Assembly (NCBI RefSeq): GCF_026213295.1 | Contig: NC_079431.1 | Span: 10,763,575 to 10,827,574 of the forward strand | DNA from: Gadus chalcogrammus | Lineage: Eukaryota > Chordata > Actinopteri > Gadiformes > Gadidae | DNA length: 64,000 bases | Direction: 5' to 3' | In this document: piece after piece, positions 35,801-51,001 of the stretch | Layout: each line of letters begins with the position of its first letter | Position numbering within the stretch: the first letter of the stretch is position 1 | Position numbers and translations under genes: made by a program | Notes under the pieces: generated by a model | The model's database searches: none | Seen by the model: only the letters and a program-made list of their open reading frames with translations | Told to the model about the DNA's origin: nothing

Positions 35801-38121
35801 TTTAGGAGCTCAATTTTATTTCCTGACATCCGTTGTGCTGCTGATGTGATCAGTGTAACGCCATGGAAATTGGAATTGAAAAATATGCAGAGAATGCAAC
35901 CAATTCAGAAAGAGGCCTTTAAATCAGCGTCTTTATTTGGCTAGATAAAGTAAGATAAAATGTGTCTTGAATCACATACATCTAGGACAATGTTTCTTAT
36001 ACATGACGGGGTGGTCTAAAGAAGGTGAGCTGGAAGACGAAGCATTGAAACACACAGACAGACACACAGACACAGACAAAGAGGCCAAGGAACGAGGAGA
36101 GAAGAGAGAAACTAAGAGGAGAGGGTGGGAGATAAACAGTATGAGACTTGGGGGAAAGGGGGGGGGGGGGGGAGCGGGGGGGAAGGGGATCTTTGTCTGG
36201 GAAATGACATCACTGCTCTCTGCTGCTGCAGTGGACCCACATTCCCAACAAGTCCCTACCGCTTGCTTTCCCTATCTCTCCATCTATGCGTCCCGCGGCC
36301 CTCATTAGCACAATCTCCGCATCATATCCTCTGCACCCTGACTCCTGTAGTCTCATGTTTCCCTCACAAACATTAGCGATGAAACATGTTTCATGTGTCA
36401 TTACGCAGATTTCGGTGCCGTCTCCTGTATATCAAACCCAAATTAATAATCAATGTTAATATCAGGTGGTGTAAATCAGAGGCGGTGCTTTAATAATCAT
36501 TGTTTTAACAATGCATATTTCACAGCCCCATCACACGCCGACACCAACGACGACACGAACAGACAGTTCCTATCTAATCTCGTCAGTGTCCTCCGTTTCC
36601 ATCCCATAATGCTTTGTTTTTACCTGTTCCCTGATTACGAGAATACGCTGGAACGGTGTTATGATCCCGTATCCTCTGGTGCCATATTTTATTAATCAGG
36701 TATTATGTTATGTACGCCAGTATGGTGTGACTGTAACTGTAAGCATGTTCTCTCTAGTTGTGACATCCGTCTAGACTCCAGATCCACTACTGCTACCCTG
36801 CAGATGCTGTTCTGTAGCCTCGCGAGAAAGCTACTCTCTTTTCGTGTGAAACCTGATTGTGTTACGTGCCATGTTCTTCTACCTATGTGTCTGCTGCAAC
36901 AAACATACGGTCTCAGTACAAAGAGGCAGTTTGACCTTTGTGTTGAGCTCTTGGCAACACGTTCCTCTTCTCTCCCCAACATTGACAGTACGGCCATGAC
37001 CTAAGGTTGCACCGGTCCTGGCACCAGAAGGAGTTCACCCCGATGAACTCCTGCTAGTGTGGGTGTTGGTACGTTAATCCCTGGGCCAGCGTTGGGCACG
37101 GGCGGTGCTACATATGTGGTGCTGAATAAGATGTTCCCGGTTCTGATTAGTAAGAAGAGGTTTTAAAATTGCCACTATAAATAGGTCTATCAGGTAGAGA
37201 ATAAACTAAAATGTGTAATACCCATCTACACAAAATCGACCCGCAACAATAAGCAACATGAGTTAATAATATGCATGCTAGACTTGCTGTATTGCTACAG
37301 TGCTTCAAACAGCCACATATTACAATTAACTCATGTAGCCATGGCAACAGTTCTTCCCCCAGCACAACTTGTGTACTATACAATTTATGCAGTCATTATA
37401 ATTAAAAAAATGGACAACATAACGTCATCAAACATCAATCAGAACAATCTAACGATCAGAGGCCAACACGTCATATTCAGGACTGGGTAGGAAGGACCCT
37501 CAGAGCCACAACCCTGGCCAAGCGTTTGGTCAAAAGAATAGCTCTACAAAGGATTCTGTTGACCTCGTGCCAGATGTTCCAAGTTTGGGAGAACAGTTAT
37601 GCCCTTCACAACCAAGGAAGGGACAACACAACGGTGGTGTTTTCTAATACACAACCGTTCGTTTTTGGATCTACGGATTTGTTTTAATGTCTCTGCGCGC
37701 ATTACATTATATGACCTGAAACATTGAGCAGTGGGCTTGTCTAATATGTAAAAAATAGGAAGACCATAAGCCTAATGCAAGATCCTAACTGGATGAGATG
37801 GCATAGGAGGAGGCCTGATTTGCGAACTCTCTGTAGAAGATGAATCATCCTACAATAAAAGGCCATGTGGGATTATCTCCTCCATGCGATACATAGAATG
37901 AATTACCACTATGTTTCTTTAAACAAACATCTGGTCTTGCCCTAATTATGTACAATTTCTAGCTGATGGCATGACATTCAGCTCCCTGGATATAGGCAAC
38001 ATGAATGCTTTTACAAATGTCCTTGTAAGGGCGATAAATACAAATTAATACAAGATATACAAACAGCCACAAGAGGCCACACTTGAACTTGTTTTGTTCC
38101 AAATTGCTCTCCACAATTTGA

Positions 38122-38227
<106 letters not shown>

Positions 38228-38348
38228 TGCAACCAATCAAACCAGCCATCCATCCTTCTGGGCGACCGTGTTACAGCCAGCCAAACTCTGCAGCGAGCCT
38301 TAGGAACCACTGTCTGGGAATGTCTAGACAGACCCCTCCATCGCCTCC

Positions 38349-38544
<196 letters not shown>

Positions 38545-39233
38545 GCACTCTCTCCAGGGCGTAATGTGACATGCTGGGCTGTACTCTGAATGAGCAATGT
38601 CAAATGGAGAGCGCTGTGTTGAAGCTGATGAGCTCAACCAATCTGCCAGCAAGTATTACCAAGTCATGGCAGACACACAGAGTCTGCCAATGTCTTATGA
38701 CGCAGTGTCTGCACAAATTCATGCACACATACGTTTTTTTCGAGACGTACCTGAGAGGGGGAGAAATCGTCAGTCCTGGAGGATGATAACAGCTCAGAGT
38801 TCCACGCTAGTAGACGATAGAAACATCAAGCAAGACCTGAGAGAGGGCGAGAGAGCGAGAGAGAGAGAGAGAGAGAGAGAGAAAGTGTTACGGCAGGTAT
38901 CGCCATGGCTGCAAGCAGTTCAGGATGGCACACACATACACATGCACGCCTCCGTTCCACACACGTACACAAGACACACACACAACTCACACTTTCTCCC
39001 ACATGAGGTTGGAGAAAGAAATATATAATAACAGTATTCGTGAGGAAGTGTCAACACTGAGCGAGTGAGGAAGACGATGTTGTGGCCTGATCCGTTTTGC
39101 TGTGGTTTACAAATCATTTGTCACCAGGGAGATGCATTGAAGGTGTATTTTGAAATAGAGATAGACAAGAGAGTGTGACAGAGAGAGACAATAGCATGAG
39201 ATGTTTTGGACTCTGTACATTTCTTCACTTGGG

Positions 39234-39396
39234 TTTCCGTTTTCCATAGTTCCAATTTGATCCAAGTCATCGGCACCATTCATTGACAGTGTTGACCTGT
39301 CAGTCTCCAGAACCTGGGGCTGATCTTCATTGGCCTTTCCTGGGCTCTCTGGCTTCTCATCCGCCGTGTTTATACTATGTTTAACTGCATGTACAA
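39234..39396 (-). other. Coding-like orphan segment, candidate exon
   Basis: Minus-strand open stretch after a TTTGTACATGCAG acceptor-like site. It reads ...INTADEKPESPGKANEDQPQ and later STLSMNGADDLDQIGTMENG, a normal-complexity acidic composition in a region with no other coding signal. No convincing donor follows (only GTCCAA or GTCAAC), and I recognise no family. It could be an upstream map2-linked exon, a retro-fragment, or chance. Confidence 0.25.
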
Positions 39397-42300
39397 AGAC
39401 ACGGCAAGCTACGTGACATTTATTGACCAATCAGCTCTTTAGCATAAATTAGAGCTGTAAATAACCGTTTTCATTGTCAGGTTGTGTATTTATTACTCTG
39501 AATTACACCATAAAACACAAATGTCAACAATTGACCACTCCTTGTGATTTAATTCCACGACAACCTGTTTGTATACGTTGTGGTTCTGACGCAGTTGTTC
39601 CACTAATTATTAGGCCAACTCAAAATGTTTTCAATCCATTATCAGAGTTCTAACTGACACATTTGCTGTCGATCGACGACTCGATGAGGAGTTATGTAAG
39701 CCAGCAGGTCGGGGCAGCGCTTAGGACAGCCGTGCTGCGCAGAAACCACTGCAGCGTTCACTAGGGAGGCTATTGGTGGTCGGCACCTCACAGCTGGAGA
39801 GGAGTGCATTCATTATGCAGGCAACCCGGACATGGAGGTCGAGGGTAGGTTCTTAAAGATCGGTTTTCCAAAGTTTGCTAACTTAAATGGAGGGCTTCTA
39901 TAATCGAGCAGAAGTGCTTTGTGGTCATTATTCCAAGGCTCGGAGGGCAAAGAACTTAGGAGTTTTTAAGAAACACAGGAAGCTTTGAACGAATAAAAGA
40001 CACAGCTTCGCCAGACCTCTGCCGTTTCTACAATATTCCTCTGCGTTTAGCTCTATTGCCTCTGAAGCAACCTGCTTTGAATAGGTGGGGGGAGGGTGAG
40101 AGAGAATAAAAAGAAGGGGATTGTCAGGTCACCTCGTCAGCAAGTCTTTCGAAATAATCTCTGTGCTGCCTGCTATACCTCCAAGCCTCTCTAAGCCTTG
40201 ACCTGACAAACACTGCAGGTCACAAACCATCTCATGTGTAAGGCTGGATTTTTTTTCACCTAGATGATGTAATAGCAAGGACACAAAATGCATTACCCTC
40301 CAAGATCATGATTGGCTGTATAGGAAACTCAGGAAATGATTTGTATTGCATAAGAAAGTTTTTATTAGTATCTATCTAAACTTAAATTAACGGCATTTAT
40401 ATAGCCTCACTTATATAGGCCAGACAGTCCAGGATGACAGCCTAAATTAATTAGTGACATCACAAATTCCAGACATTCATTAATTAATCTTTGAGAGACT
40501 TGCTCAGTACTTCAATTGGCTAGCATCCTATTGAAGTACTGTGAATAGAGAACAGTTTCTAAATCGGATTCCATAGCATATGTCGGACTCAACTAACAGC
40601 ACTGTTGGAGATTAGTCCCACAAATGGGTCAAAGCGTCAGAGCAATTAGCTACTTTACTTGGAATGCTGATTGAAACCTAGGGGTGTTGACGTTGAGGGA
40701 TTTCTACAATTTGTTCAGGGTTTTGCAAGCAGTGCATAGGAAATTAAATTAAAATAGAAAAAATGTTCAATATAAATATAGCTAACAATATCGGCTTAGG
40801 CTTTGACCTCTAAGGCCAAAGACCTTTGAGAGGGACCATGCGTGTCCTTGTTTCATAAAATAGAGAGCCTAAGACCAGCTGTCCCTCATTGGACCTTATT
40901 TTGGAAAGATCTGTACGGTAGTTTGATCCCATTTGAATTGCGCCATTTGAATAGCGGTTGGCATACCCACTTTCTGGTATTATGTTGCCCCCTATTTTGT
41001 TTTTGCCAGTTTGCCAACACTTACACATCACACCTTTAAACCTAGAAGTACTTTCCTGTACTGCACTTTAAACGTCAGCCATAATGAACAGTTCAATCGG
41101 TCATGACGGTTTCGTAAATTCAGCGACGCACGATCACAACCAATCACTGTGTCCCCCCAGGGCGGAGGGGGTAAAGGGAGGGGGGTGTCACCAAGGAAGA
41201 CACATGAACACACAGAAGCACGTCCATAAATCGATGGTTGCCCTGACCTGGGATTCATCCCCGCAGGATTACAATTTGTTTTGAATCACCTTGGCAGCAG
41301 AGAGAATGAGCATCTAGAAAAGGATCTTGTCTATGTGGATGTGGATGGATGGATACAAGAACTTCAAAAAGGGAAAATAATGGAAAGGTATGGCTAGTTA
41401 TGGATCTCAAAGCCTAAAATTGCCTACATCCAGGTTTTTACTGTATAAACTGTGAAACACACAATATACATTTAAATATGTTTGCAATGTGTTCTTATTG
41501 ATAAACTGCATGTTTAACATCAACACAGTAAGCGCAGCAATATTTGTCTTTAGACTTTAATTGCTTGATCAATAAAGTTGGCAATATCCAATGAAACAAA
41601 AATCAAATAGCCTACCAAGAAATCAATTAAATACAAAATGTATTCATTATTTATTAATTAAGAACACATTGTGTGTTCATTAAAATCATTTTCATCTAGC
41701 TGCTTAGTATGCAACCCAAATTCTCTTGACTGTATAGATGAAAATAGTGCTCAGAATGACTTCTAATTTATATTCCAACGATAAAAATGAATGGAAATTA
41801 TGGGTTGAAATTTGCTGCCATTAATTAGACTAATAAGAAATATCTTTCTAAAAATATATGGTTAATAAATTACTTATGATGCATCAACTGGATACTGTTA
41901 TAATCCTATGTCTTGTGAGGCCTGGCATTATGGAATATATTTGGGTCAGTGATGGTTCTTCAACTCCCTCGCTGCAAAACTAGAATTTACCAAGTACCAC
42001 CAAAATAACCACTGGTTTTACCCTCCTCAACGAAACGCAGAGCCAACAGTGGACTTCAAGTAATGGAACCCATTACTTTGACTTTGAATGCCCAAGCAGC
42101 AAAACTGGTTATAAATGTTTATTGTTAGCATGTTTCAATCCTCCATCACTACATATTTGAATGGTGCATCAAACCTCCAGTGAACTGTAGTTTCCACAGG
42201 CCCTGTTACTATCCTAAAAAGCTTTACTAAAGCACAATCAAATAGTGAAATGGACTATATAATAAGTAAGTAATTGACTAAAAGATGCATTCATTATGAC

Positions 42301-42791
42301 AAAAATATGTATAAAAATCATGACAAGACATACACATGGCATTATCATATATAAATAACATTTTGCATTAGACTAGCCATTCAAAAGATGCATGTGTTTC
42401 CTACAGTAAGCCATGTGTAGTTTACCATACTGTTTCTTCCCTTTCTCTGATGTGGGCTTTCACAAGTATTTTTCTTGCCAACCTGCTATGCCTGTGCATT
42501 AGCTGGACCAAACCATGTGGCAAATATACTTCAGATTTAATACAAATACAACATATTTGAAACACGAATTATAGTTTACTTTAAAAATGTACAATAATAC
42601 GGTGTATGAAGTGTTCTAAAATAACATTCAGTGCTCAACTAATAATTATGGTATATATCCATGATATGACTACCCATAACTTAACCACACCCCACTCGCA
42701 CTGCCCCCACCCCACACACACACTCACACACACTCTCAATAACAGTGCCACTGGATGTGGCGTGGGTTGCAAAGAGCAGCCACTCTTAACG

Positions 42792-42834
42792 GTTTCCACG
42801 GCAACAGTCCAACTCTGTCAGTCTCCATGGCAAC
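42792..42834. promoter_or_regulatory. Pair of RFX X-box-like motifs
   Basis: GTTTCCACGGCAAC at 42792-42805 and GTCTCCATGGCAAC at 42821-42834 have the same orientation, 29 bases start to start. Both fit the RFX consensus. Paired sites raise the likelihood of real binding. Location: long map2 first intron. Confidence 0.5.
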
Positions 42835-42912
42835 CGATAACAGCATTAACTGCATCAGCTCTAGCGTCGCTTGGTATCAGAATGGGGGTGTTCATATGAA
42901 GAGCTACTGATT

Positions 42913-43020
<108 letters not shown>

Positions 43021-44061
43021 CTCATCTACTTATCCTATAGACTTTTATTTAGTCAAAAACCACGAGATTTACCGTGCATCAGGTCGAAATCGAACAAAGC
43101 AATCACAACCAAATAATGACATGCAAATCGATCAAATCAAAAAAGAAAAAAAAAAAGATTTTGCATCCGATACAAAGAGTTTTCCAATCGTGACGATCAA
43201 GATCAAAACGTAATCTCCCGGCACTCCCCATCAAGCATGCGTGTACACAGGTGAACCTGTAGGTCGGGGGCGGTGACCCCCAAAGATCCATTATGCTCAA
43301 GGGCAGAGGAGTGCAAAATGGAGCTCGACAGCCACCCAACCAAGAGTCAACATAGCATGAAACGTTGTAGAAAGAGGTCTGAAAACGATACATTGACCGT
43401 GACGTTTTGCTCACCCACCTTAGCGAAACTATTTAACCAATACAACATAAAAGTAAAGCGAATAGGGGAAAGGGACAAAAGTTGAAACAGCGATTCAGTA
43501 TAAAAATAATGTGTTTTCCAAACAGAGATGGAACTGAAAGTGATTCCTGGTTAAAAGACTGAAGAAGAAAACGTTTAAGCGATTCAAGAAAAGGGTAAAT
43601 TCCCTTTAGCTGATGGTTAACAGTATTTTGGACGGTACCACAGAAAAAAAATGGGATTGACTTATGAAGCTTGGCATGGGTTGAAAATTGCAGCGGCCAC
43701 AGTTAATAACCGCATTAGCAGGAGCAAATTACATTAACAGCATAACAATGCTTCTATTTAGTGGTCACTTCTGGCCAATATTGAATTTGCTGGCCAACAA
43801 AATACAGGGAAGATGTAGTTCTTCCATAAGTAAATCAATAAAAAAAGATTGAAAGACAGCTTGAGTTGTAAACCTTGATAATTCATACGGATATGAAAAG
43901 AGAGGAAGGAAAGACACGAAAAAAGAGAAAATGAAGGTGTATATAAGAAATACTCAAAGAATTACGTTTAGCTGCATATATACGTGTTTTTTGTGTCTAT
44001 ATGTTTTGTTATATAATAAATACACATTTTCTAATGTTACTTACATTACACTTATCTGTGG

Positions 44062-44197
<136 letters not shown>

Positions 44198-44479
44198 CTA
44201 GTGTTAATGAAGCTCACCGCATAACACAGACATTCCTGCAGCCTCGGCTATTGGCTCTGTGGCGCTGCGTTGCCATGGTAGCCGTGGGGGTGGGGGGGAT
44301 TGTGGATTGCTGGGTGATGGGGATGAACAAGGGATATAAACGGCAGGGGGTGGGGGTGTTTGTGTGTGTGTGGGGGGGGTTGCTTGAGTAGCAACAATGA
44401 ACTAGACAGCCAGCTGTCATGAGGTGGCGAAAATATGATGCATTAAAAAGGAGCATCCAAATGTGGAAGAGAATAAGAC

Positions 44480-44609
<130 letters not shown>

Positions 44610-45176
44610 AGGCACTTCATAGAATGCAAACACATGTCCCCTCCCATCCCTAACCTTCTGAATAACAACAGCACAGTCTGCTCAAGGCATGCGAAGAGAC
44701 ACAGACAAGAGGATAAGATATAGCAAAATATTGCTCTGCTGGACCAATCAGAGTGGAGAGCAGAGGCTCTGGGAGCAGCCAATCAGAAATCATCTGTGAA
44801 AGCTTTTTGCTGTTGCATTGTTCTGTGTGCGATGCAACATGTGCAACAACGAGTGGGTTTGTGTTTTTGTTTCCGCCAATGAATGTGTGTGTGTTTTTAG
44901 GGGCTCTGTCTGTGTCTATGACTCAGACACATTAACATACATACCACACACATTCATTTTCTAAAGATTGTCTGCTTCAGGTTTACACACCAGCAAGCCA
45001 CCACGCCTTCCCCCATGGGCTTACATCATGAATCTGCCCTACACGATGCGTGTATTACAGCTAACACGACCCCGCCAACGCCCCCCTTATAATCCTGTAA
45101 TTTCTCCTTCAGCTGGATTCCGACATTTAATCACATGTAAGGTGAGACCCACACTCATAATCTAATAACTCTCTCT

Positions 45177-45180
<4 letters not shown>

Positions 45181-45266
<86 letters not shown>
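45181..45266. repeat. (TG)n microsatellite, about 43 units
   Basis: Uninterrupted TG dinucleotides. Confidence 0.98.
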
Positions 45267-45613
45267 ACAGACTTTCAAGACAGGCCATTATGTAGTCCAT
45301 TACAGAATTCCATTTTTACATCATCCATCATTGAGTTGGGTTCACCTATCATACACTTTCACCTTAAAAATCGGTGTGAAAGCATGGCATTATGCATTAT
45401 TTGCTGAATTCTAATGACTACATGCCTTTGTCTGTTTGGATGCAATTCAGACAAAACTAAAACAAACATTACAAAAAGGTACACAATTGAAAGGTAAACA
45501 TTGACTTACTGATCGCAAAGTAGAAAGTAGTTGGGCTCTTATCTAAATATTGGCTCTTACAAATGGGCTCTTATTTAAATATCACAGTCAAAAGACAGAA
45601 AGAAGATTGTTAC

Positions 45614-45700
45614 AGGGTGGAAATTGTTCTTCAAAATCCCTGTTTTTCAAGTCCCCTCAAAAAATTGTTCTTCAAAAATACTGTTTTTCAAGACCCCTCA
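45614..45700. repeat. Short tandem duplication, about 42-bp unit
   Basis: TTGTTCTTCAAAATCCCTGT and its continuation to CCCCTCAA recur immediately as TTGTTCTTCAAAAATACTGT... to CCCCTCAA, with a few substitutions. Confidence 0.85.
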
Positions 45701-46074
45701 ATTCAGCACTCAGGACAAGATGTCCGCTCCCCCTCTGCTCCCTCCCTCCCTTGGTTTCTCCGTTATTGAGTTGTGCTGCATTTCCCGCACCTGTGAGCGA
45801 CATGCAAGATGCATTACCCGAACCAATCAGGGAAGAGGTGCCCTGATTGGTTGGAAATGACCATCAAACATTGTAATTGGCTCATAAAGAGCAGCCGCAG
45901 CCAACTCCACATGCCATTCAGTCACATGCCTGACATCTTACCTGCAGCAACTACAAACGTCTAGCACACTGGATGTGCAGTCAACGTATTCTCCAATACA
46001 CCTTCTACTTTATGGGTACATTATACACACACACAAATATACTTTTGATTGCCATACACCCTCAGTTAAATCTC

Positions 46075-46121
46075 TAATGTCTCTTATCTAAATTGCAGTT
46101 CAATTAAGATAAGAGACATTA
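46075..46121. repeat. Perfect 15-bp inverted repeat (17-base loop)
   Basis: TAATGTCTCTTATCT pairs exactly with AGATAAGAGACATTA. Confidence 0.9.
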
Positions 46122-46682
46122 TGAAACATACGGACTAAACAACCTAAACAACACTCCCAGACAGACATATCTTTCCCATAACTTGCTAACATTTTTATGA
46201 CCAAGCCTTACTGTCCCATGGTCAACCCTGAATAACAATTTGTGGCCAATCTAAGAACATATCAGTGGGCACATTACACATACAGTCTGTTATTGTGTGT
46301 TGGGTTCCTGTACATTTGCTGTGTTTGAATTTTCCCTCTAAAGACAACTTGTTTGGTTAAGACAGTAGGACACTGAACAAACATGAGCACTTGAACACAA
46401 ACCAATGAGGCGGTAATCCATCATCCCTGTACTCAAAGAAAGAGAATCCAACCACAGAATCCACAAAATAAAGAAAATCGAATAAGAACAGTTGTGGGCA
46501 CAAAACATAAATCAAAGCACCAACATGTTATTTAGCTGTGGCTCTGGCTATGACCCTGACCCCCCACTGTGACCTGAACTTCCCACTCAACAAGCACAGT
46601 GGGATCACAGAGAGCCAGGCCTTTCGCAGAGGTGTCCAATGACAGCCTGTCAATTTGGTGGTGCATACGCATGCTTATGTGA

Positions 46683-46695
46683 GTGAGTGAGTGTG

Positions 46696-46759
<64 letters not shown>

Positions 46760-46762
46760 TGT
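46683..46762. repeat. (GCGT)n repeat, about 18 units
   Basis: Tetranucleotide tract preceded by GAGT units. Confidence 0.96.
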
Positions 46763-48401
46763 ATAAATTAAGACCTATGAACTCAAGATATAAAATACTA
46801 TGTCGAGATTTTAACACTATGCTAGATACACAGCTTGACTAAAGACAACGAGAGAACTAGACAAATCAGCCTTTTCATTTTGGTAAGTAGCACAGCCTAG
46901 CTCCCTACATGTTGCCATGACGATGCAATCCACAAAGTGATGCCCCAGCTATAGAATGAACCAGTCTCCTTTACCATCCCAACTCAAGGACTCTCTCCGG
47001 GCGATTGGGCTAATAAGCGTGGCCAGTCCCAGCCAACCAGTCTCAGTACTCAACCATAACCCAAACATTCTGTATGCCAACCCCCAGTGCCCCCATCTCT
47101 CGAACATTCATTTCAAATTGCCGCCACACACCCCCACACGGTCAAACAGACAGACAGATACACTCTACAGGGACCCGTCCACACACACGTTAATCATACA
47201 CAGCCTAGAGAAAGAGAGAGGCAAAACTGAATGAATAAGCAAAGCGGGGAAAGGGATGAGAAGTCAGCCGCAGAGTGCATAGAAACAGTGGCAAAACAAA
47301 AAGTTGTTGCATAAAAGGGAACACGGAGATAGGCAGAAAGACACAAGAGGCAGAGAGAGACACAGAAAGGGAGAGAATAAAAAATAAAATGGTAATGCCA
47401 GTCCATTATGGTTCCTTAGGCTCAACCCACACACACACTCCTCTGACAACACTCAACCCACACACACATATCAGACCACACTCCCACGTGTGCTGGGGGA
47501 AGAGGCTAGTTCATGAACATGTATTGTGCAATCCCACCTCAACATGGATGGACAGTAATAAGGGCTAATGGAAAGAAACAAGGGAAAATCCCCGCACATG
47601 GTAGAGCCACTGCTATACACAAATCACCAAAACATATCGTGAGGCTGTAGTTATAATGCCAGGTGTGTGTTTGTTAATTGGAGTGTATTCACATTTGGGC
47701 ATTGGTCGGATTAAAGATGAGGGGTCATAGGAAAGACTTTTGTTTGTGTTCCAGATTCCTGAGAAAAACTGCTTAAGTCTGGCCTACAACTTTCTTCTAA
47801 ATGCCCAAGTACACACAAGCAAGCAATACAGATACACTCTCTCCTTGTCTAACTGAACGCATCCCAAAGCACTTGCAGGGTGTTGGCATTAAGGGAACTT
47901 TATCCATTGGGGTCATTTGGTGTGTCACCCACCCACTCACCCACTGACACAGCAAAGTGTACCAAGCATCGAGCACACCATTTGACCCAACTCTGCTCCT
48001 CCCGGGTCGATGAGCACTGCCCTTCCTGTCACCTGACTGTCATGAAGAATTTGTATCGTAGAACTCTGCAGTATCAACTCAGGTATGACTGGTCACCAGC
48101 AGTTTCTGTTCAGCCCTCATTAGGATTTATGCTCTCCCTGTGGTATGGTTTTTATGATTTGGTGCTCTTCAACTTTCTGTACCTATATACTGTATGGTTC
48201 AGGCATGCTAGGTTGAACTCTTGTATCGCTTAGAATGAGCGATCCTCCGAGCTAAGGTTGTATGCCTGCGTCATTTCCTACACCAGCATAGGGCTGACAA
48301 ACCTCATTTAAATTGGATCTGCATAACAGTGTCCGTAACCACTCTTACGGACGTGTAACTAGTGGTGAACCAACAAAACCAAATTGAATCCCCGTTTCAC
48401 A

Positions 48402-48600
48402 GGATGTGACCGTTCATCAGGACACTTCAAGCACACTGGACCACCAAAAAGGCATCAAAGAGCTGCTGCCCCTCTTGGCACGGGGAGAACAGATGGGGGA
48501 CTTGTGCAACCTAAGTGGCTTGCTTTCTCCACTCCATGCGCCGTCTCAATATGTGGCCATCAGTTCAATGGTTAAAACCAATTGCAAAACAGCGATGAAG
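48402..48600 (+). other. Coding-like orphan segment on the plus strand
   Basis: After an acceptor-like CCCCGTTTCACAG the plus strand is open and reads DVTVHQDTSSTLDHQKGIKE, then LLPLLARGEQMGDLCNLSGL, and continues to the conserved-looking SQYVAISSMVKTN. The amino-acid mix looks genuine, but I cannot assign a family. There is no ATG exon or donor of quality nearby, so a decayed retro-copy or transposon fragment is as likely as an exon. It is antisense to the inferred map2 intron. Confidence 0.25.
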
Positions 48601-49871
48601 GTCCTGCTTTTCGTGCTGACTGGGGCCTTTCAGTGCTACTTTTCATGTTCTCTTCATGCTTCTTCCTGGTAATCCCAGACCCCCAACCGGTCCCAACCTC
48701 CAGAGACTTGAGTGATAGGGTGGTGGTGTATAGGCACTATGAGGCCATCCTACCCTGGATGAAGTTAGGATGTGGTTGTTGTGGTTGAAATGTTTTCTAT
48801 CGTCAACCTCTCAAATGAAATGACCAATATTTGTTGTACCCTGCTTCCTGAATTCTTTCTGGGTTTCTGTTTCTGGGTTTTATATAAAGGGTTACAGAGA
48901 CAACTTTGTCCAAGTGAGTGGTTATGTTCATTATAAAATATACATTTCTCAGAAGACAATCTATATTTGCTTTAGGAGTAAAACCAAGCATTTCCAATAT
49001 CCAGTTACCCCTTTACTTTAGATTAGTAATAGGCCTCCCCTATATTTTGTGTGGCTAATGGCTAATTTGCCAAATGATTGAAGTCCATTGTCTTGGTGCA
49101 AACATGGCAGGACGTGTTTTTTCTAAACTTGGAAATTTTCCATCGCTGCTTCTGGACTGCAGCATGCATATCAATGTGGGTTAGACCAAAGCAGGACAGA
49201 AAACCGCTACTTGTGTAAAGGTCTGGTTTAACCAGGCCAGGCAAGTTTTATATATTTAAATATGTATTTATTTATTCATATATCTAAATTGAAAACGACC
49301 CATCTGTCAAAGCTGATAAAGGCACAGGGCACTCGGCAAAAAGCACACATTTCTATTGAGAAAGTTGAGAAATATCCAACAAAAGAAACACAAGCTGATT
49401 GCACACGTTCTGTATCGCAGCGATGTTATAGTGGGCCCCGCATGCAGTCTGGAGAGTGACATGGACATGAGATGTGGAGCCAGTGTTACACGCCTCGCGG
49501 GGTTTACAACCATTCACCACACACAGAACCAGAAGAACAGAAAGTTAATCAGTGTGAACCCACCTCATACTGCACTGACAAGCAAATAAGCAAGGATGGG
49601 TAGATTTAGACCTAGTCCTAACACTAGGTGTGTGTGCATGCCTGTGTGTGTCACAAATGGGACCCCGCCCCCAGCCATCCTCTGGACGAGCGAGCACCAA
49701 GATGCCAGCCTGCCAGACTGACTGTAGCTCTCCCACTCCATCTTGGCCTCATTCCGAATGCAGGGAGCGTACCAGCTACCTGCAGCCGTTGTAACAGAGG
49801 GCAAGTGACACAGGGAAAATGATAGAAGCCCCCCCTCTCCCCCTCCCCACACACACGCACACGCACACACA

Positions 49872-49902
<31 letters not shown>

Positions 49903-50170
49903 TGGGGGTTCATATCATAGAATTTTGCCATAAATGAACGGTTGCCTTTGTCATACAACGAAACTGGTGGCCACACAGAAAGACAGACAGGGCAAATTGA
50001 ATTGTATTGTTGGCAAAATAGGTATTCCATCCAACATCCATATTTCATTGCAAGAATATTTTGTAAAAACTGGCAACATGTAGAATATATGCATGCATCA
50101 CACAATCATATTATGTTCGAATAACTATGATTGATAATTCAGCCCTTATGACTCAGCACCTGTACCCGCA

Positions 50171-50193
50171 CCCCCCCCCCCCCCCCAATCAAC

Positions 50194-50247
<54 letters not shown>
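50171..50247. repeat. Poly-C run plus (CA)n
   Basis: Sixteen C residues, then about 25 CA units. The minus strand is G-rich. Confidence 0.95.
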
Positions 50248-50249
<2 letters not shown>

Positions 50250-51001
50250 TGGAGGTGTATTGTGTATTTTTTGTTCTCCCCCACTGGCTGCCGTCGATTG
50301 TGGGTATTTTTCCTACCAATAGTAGCGAATGGATCGATGTTAGATTACAGGCTGTAACCGGTACATCGGAACGGCGGATACCCCTCCCTATCCAAGGACT
50401 GAAGCAGATTACCATCCATTGCAATAAAAAATAAAAAAAACGGCTAGGCGACATATGACTGACTTCACCCGTGTCACTGACATTATAACATCCATGCAAC
50501 ACACACACGTCGACGACAGGTCGACAGGTACTGGTAGAATTCCACGCAGTGAGCAATGAGTAAAGCTTTATAAACCCATCGCAGCAGTTATGTCCCGATG
50601 ACAAAAAGCTTGCCATATTGCCTTGGCTTGGCCCGATAACAGCCAAGGCAAATAGACTAATCAATAGCTTCTCGAAGTATTCCTTGCCTTTGTACTGAAC
50701 ACACAAATACACAAAATCCTCCGAAATTAAAGATGAAACACCTCACAGGCAAAATAACATTCGAATTCCATAATCAATAATACTTGAAACGAACAATGCG
50801 CCCATTCCCCATCAATGAACAGCGGCAGTCCATTATTTCAGCCTCAATGCATGCTAAAGAGTAGATAATATAAATCAACTCAAACTTGATAATTCCTCCA
50901 ATGCTCCCGGCAATAATGCACACATGTAAGCCATATAAAGACTCTACGAATATCACCTTTCTAGTAGTAGTATTCCATCGATAAATATTTAAAATATTTA
51001 C

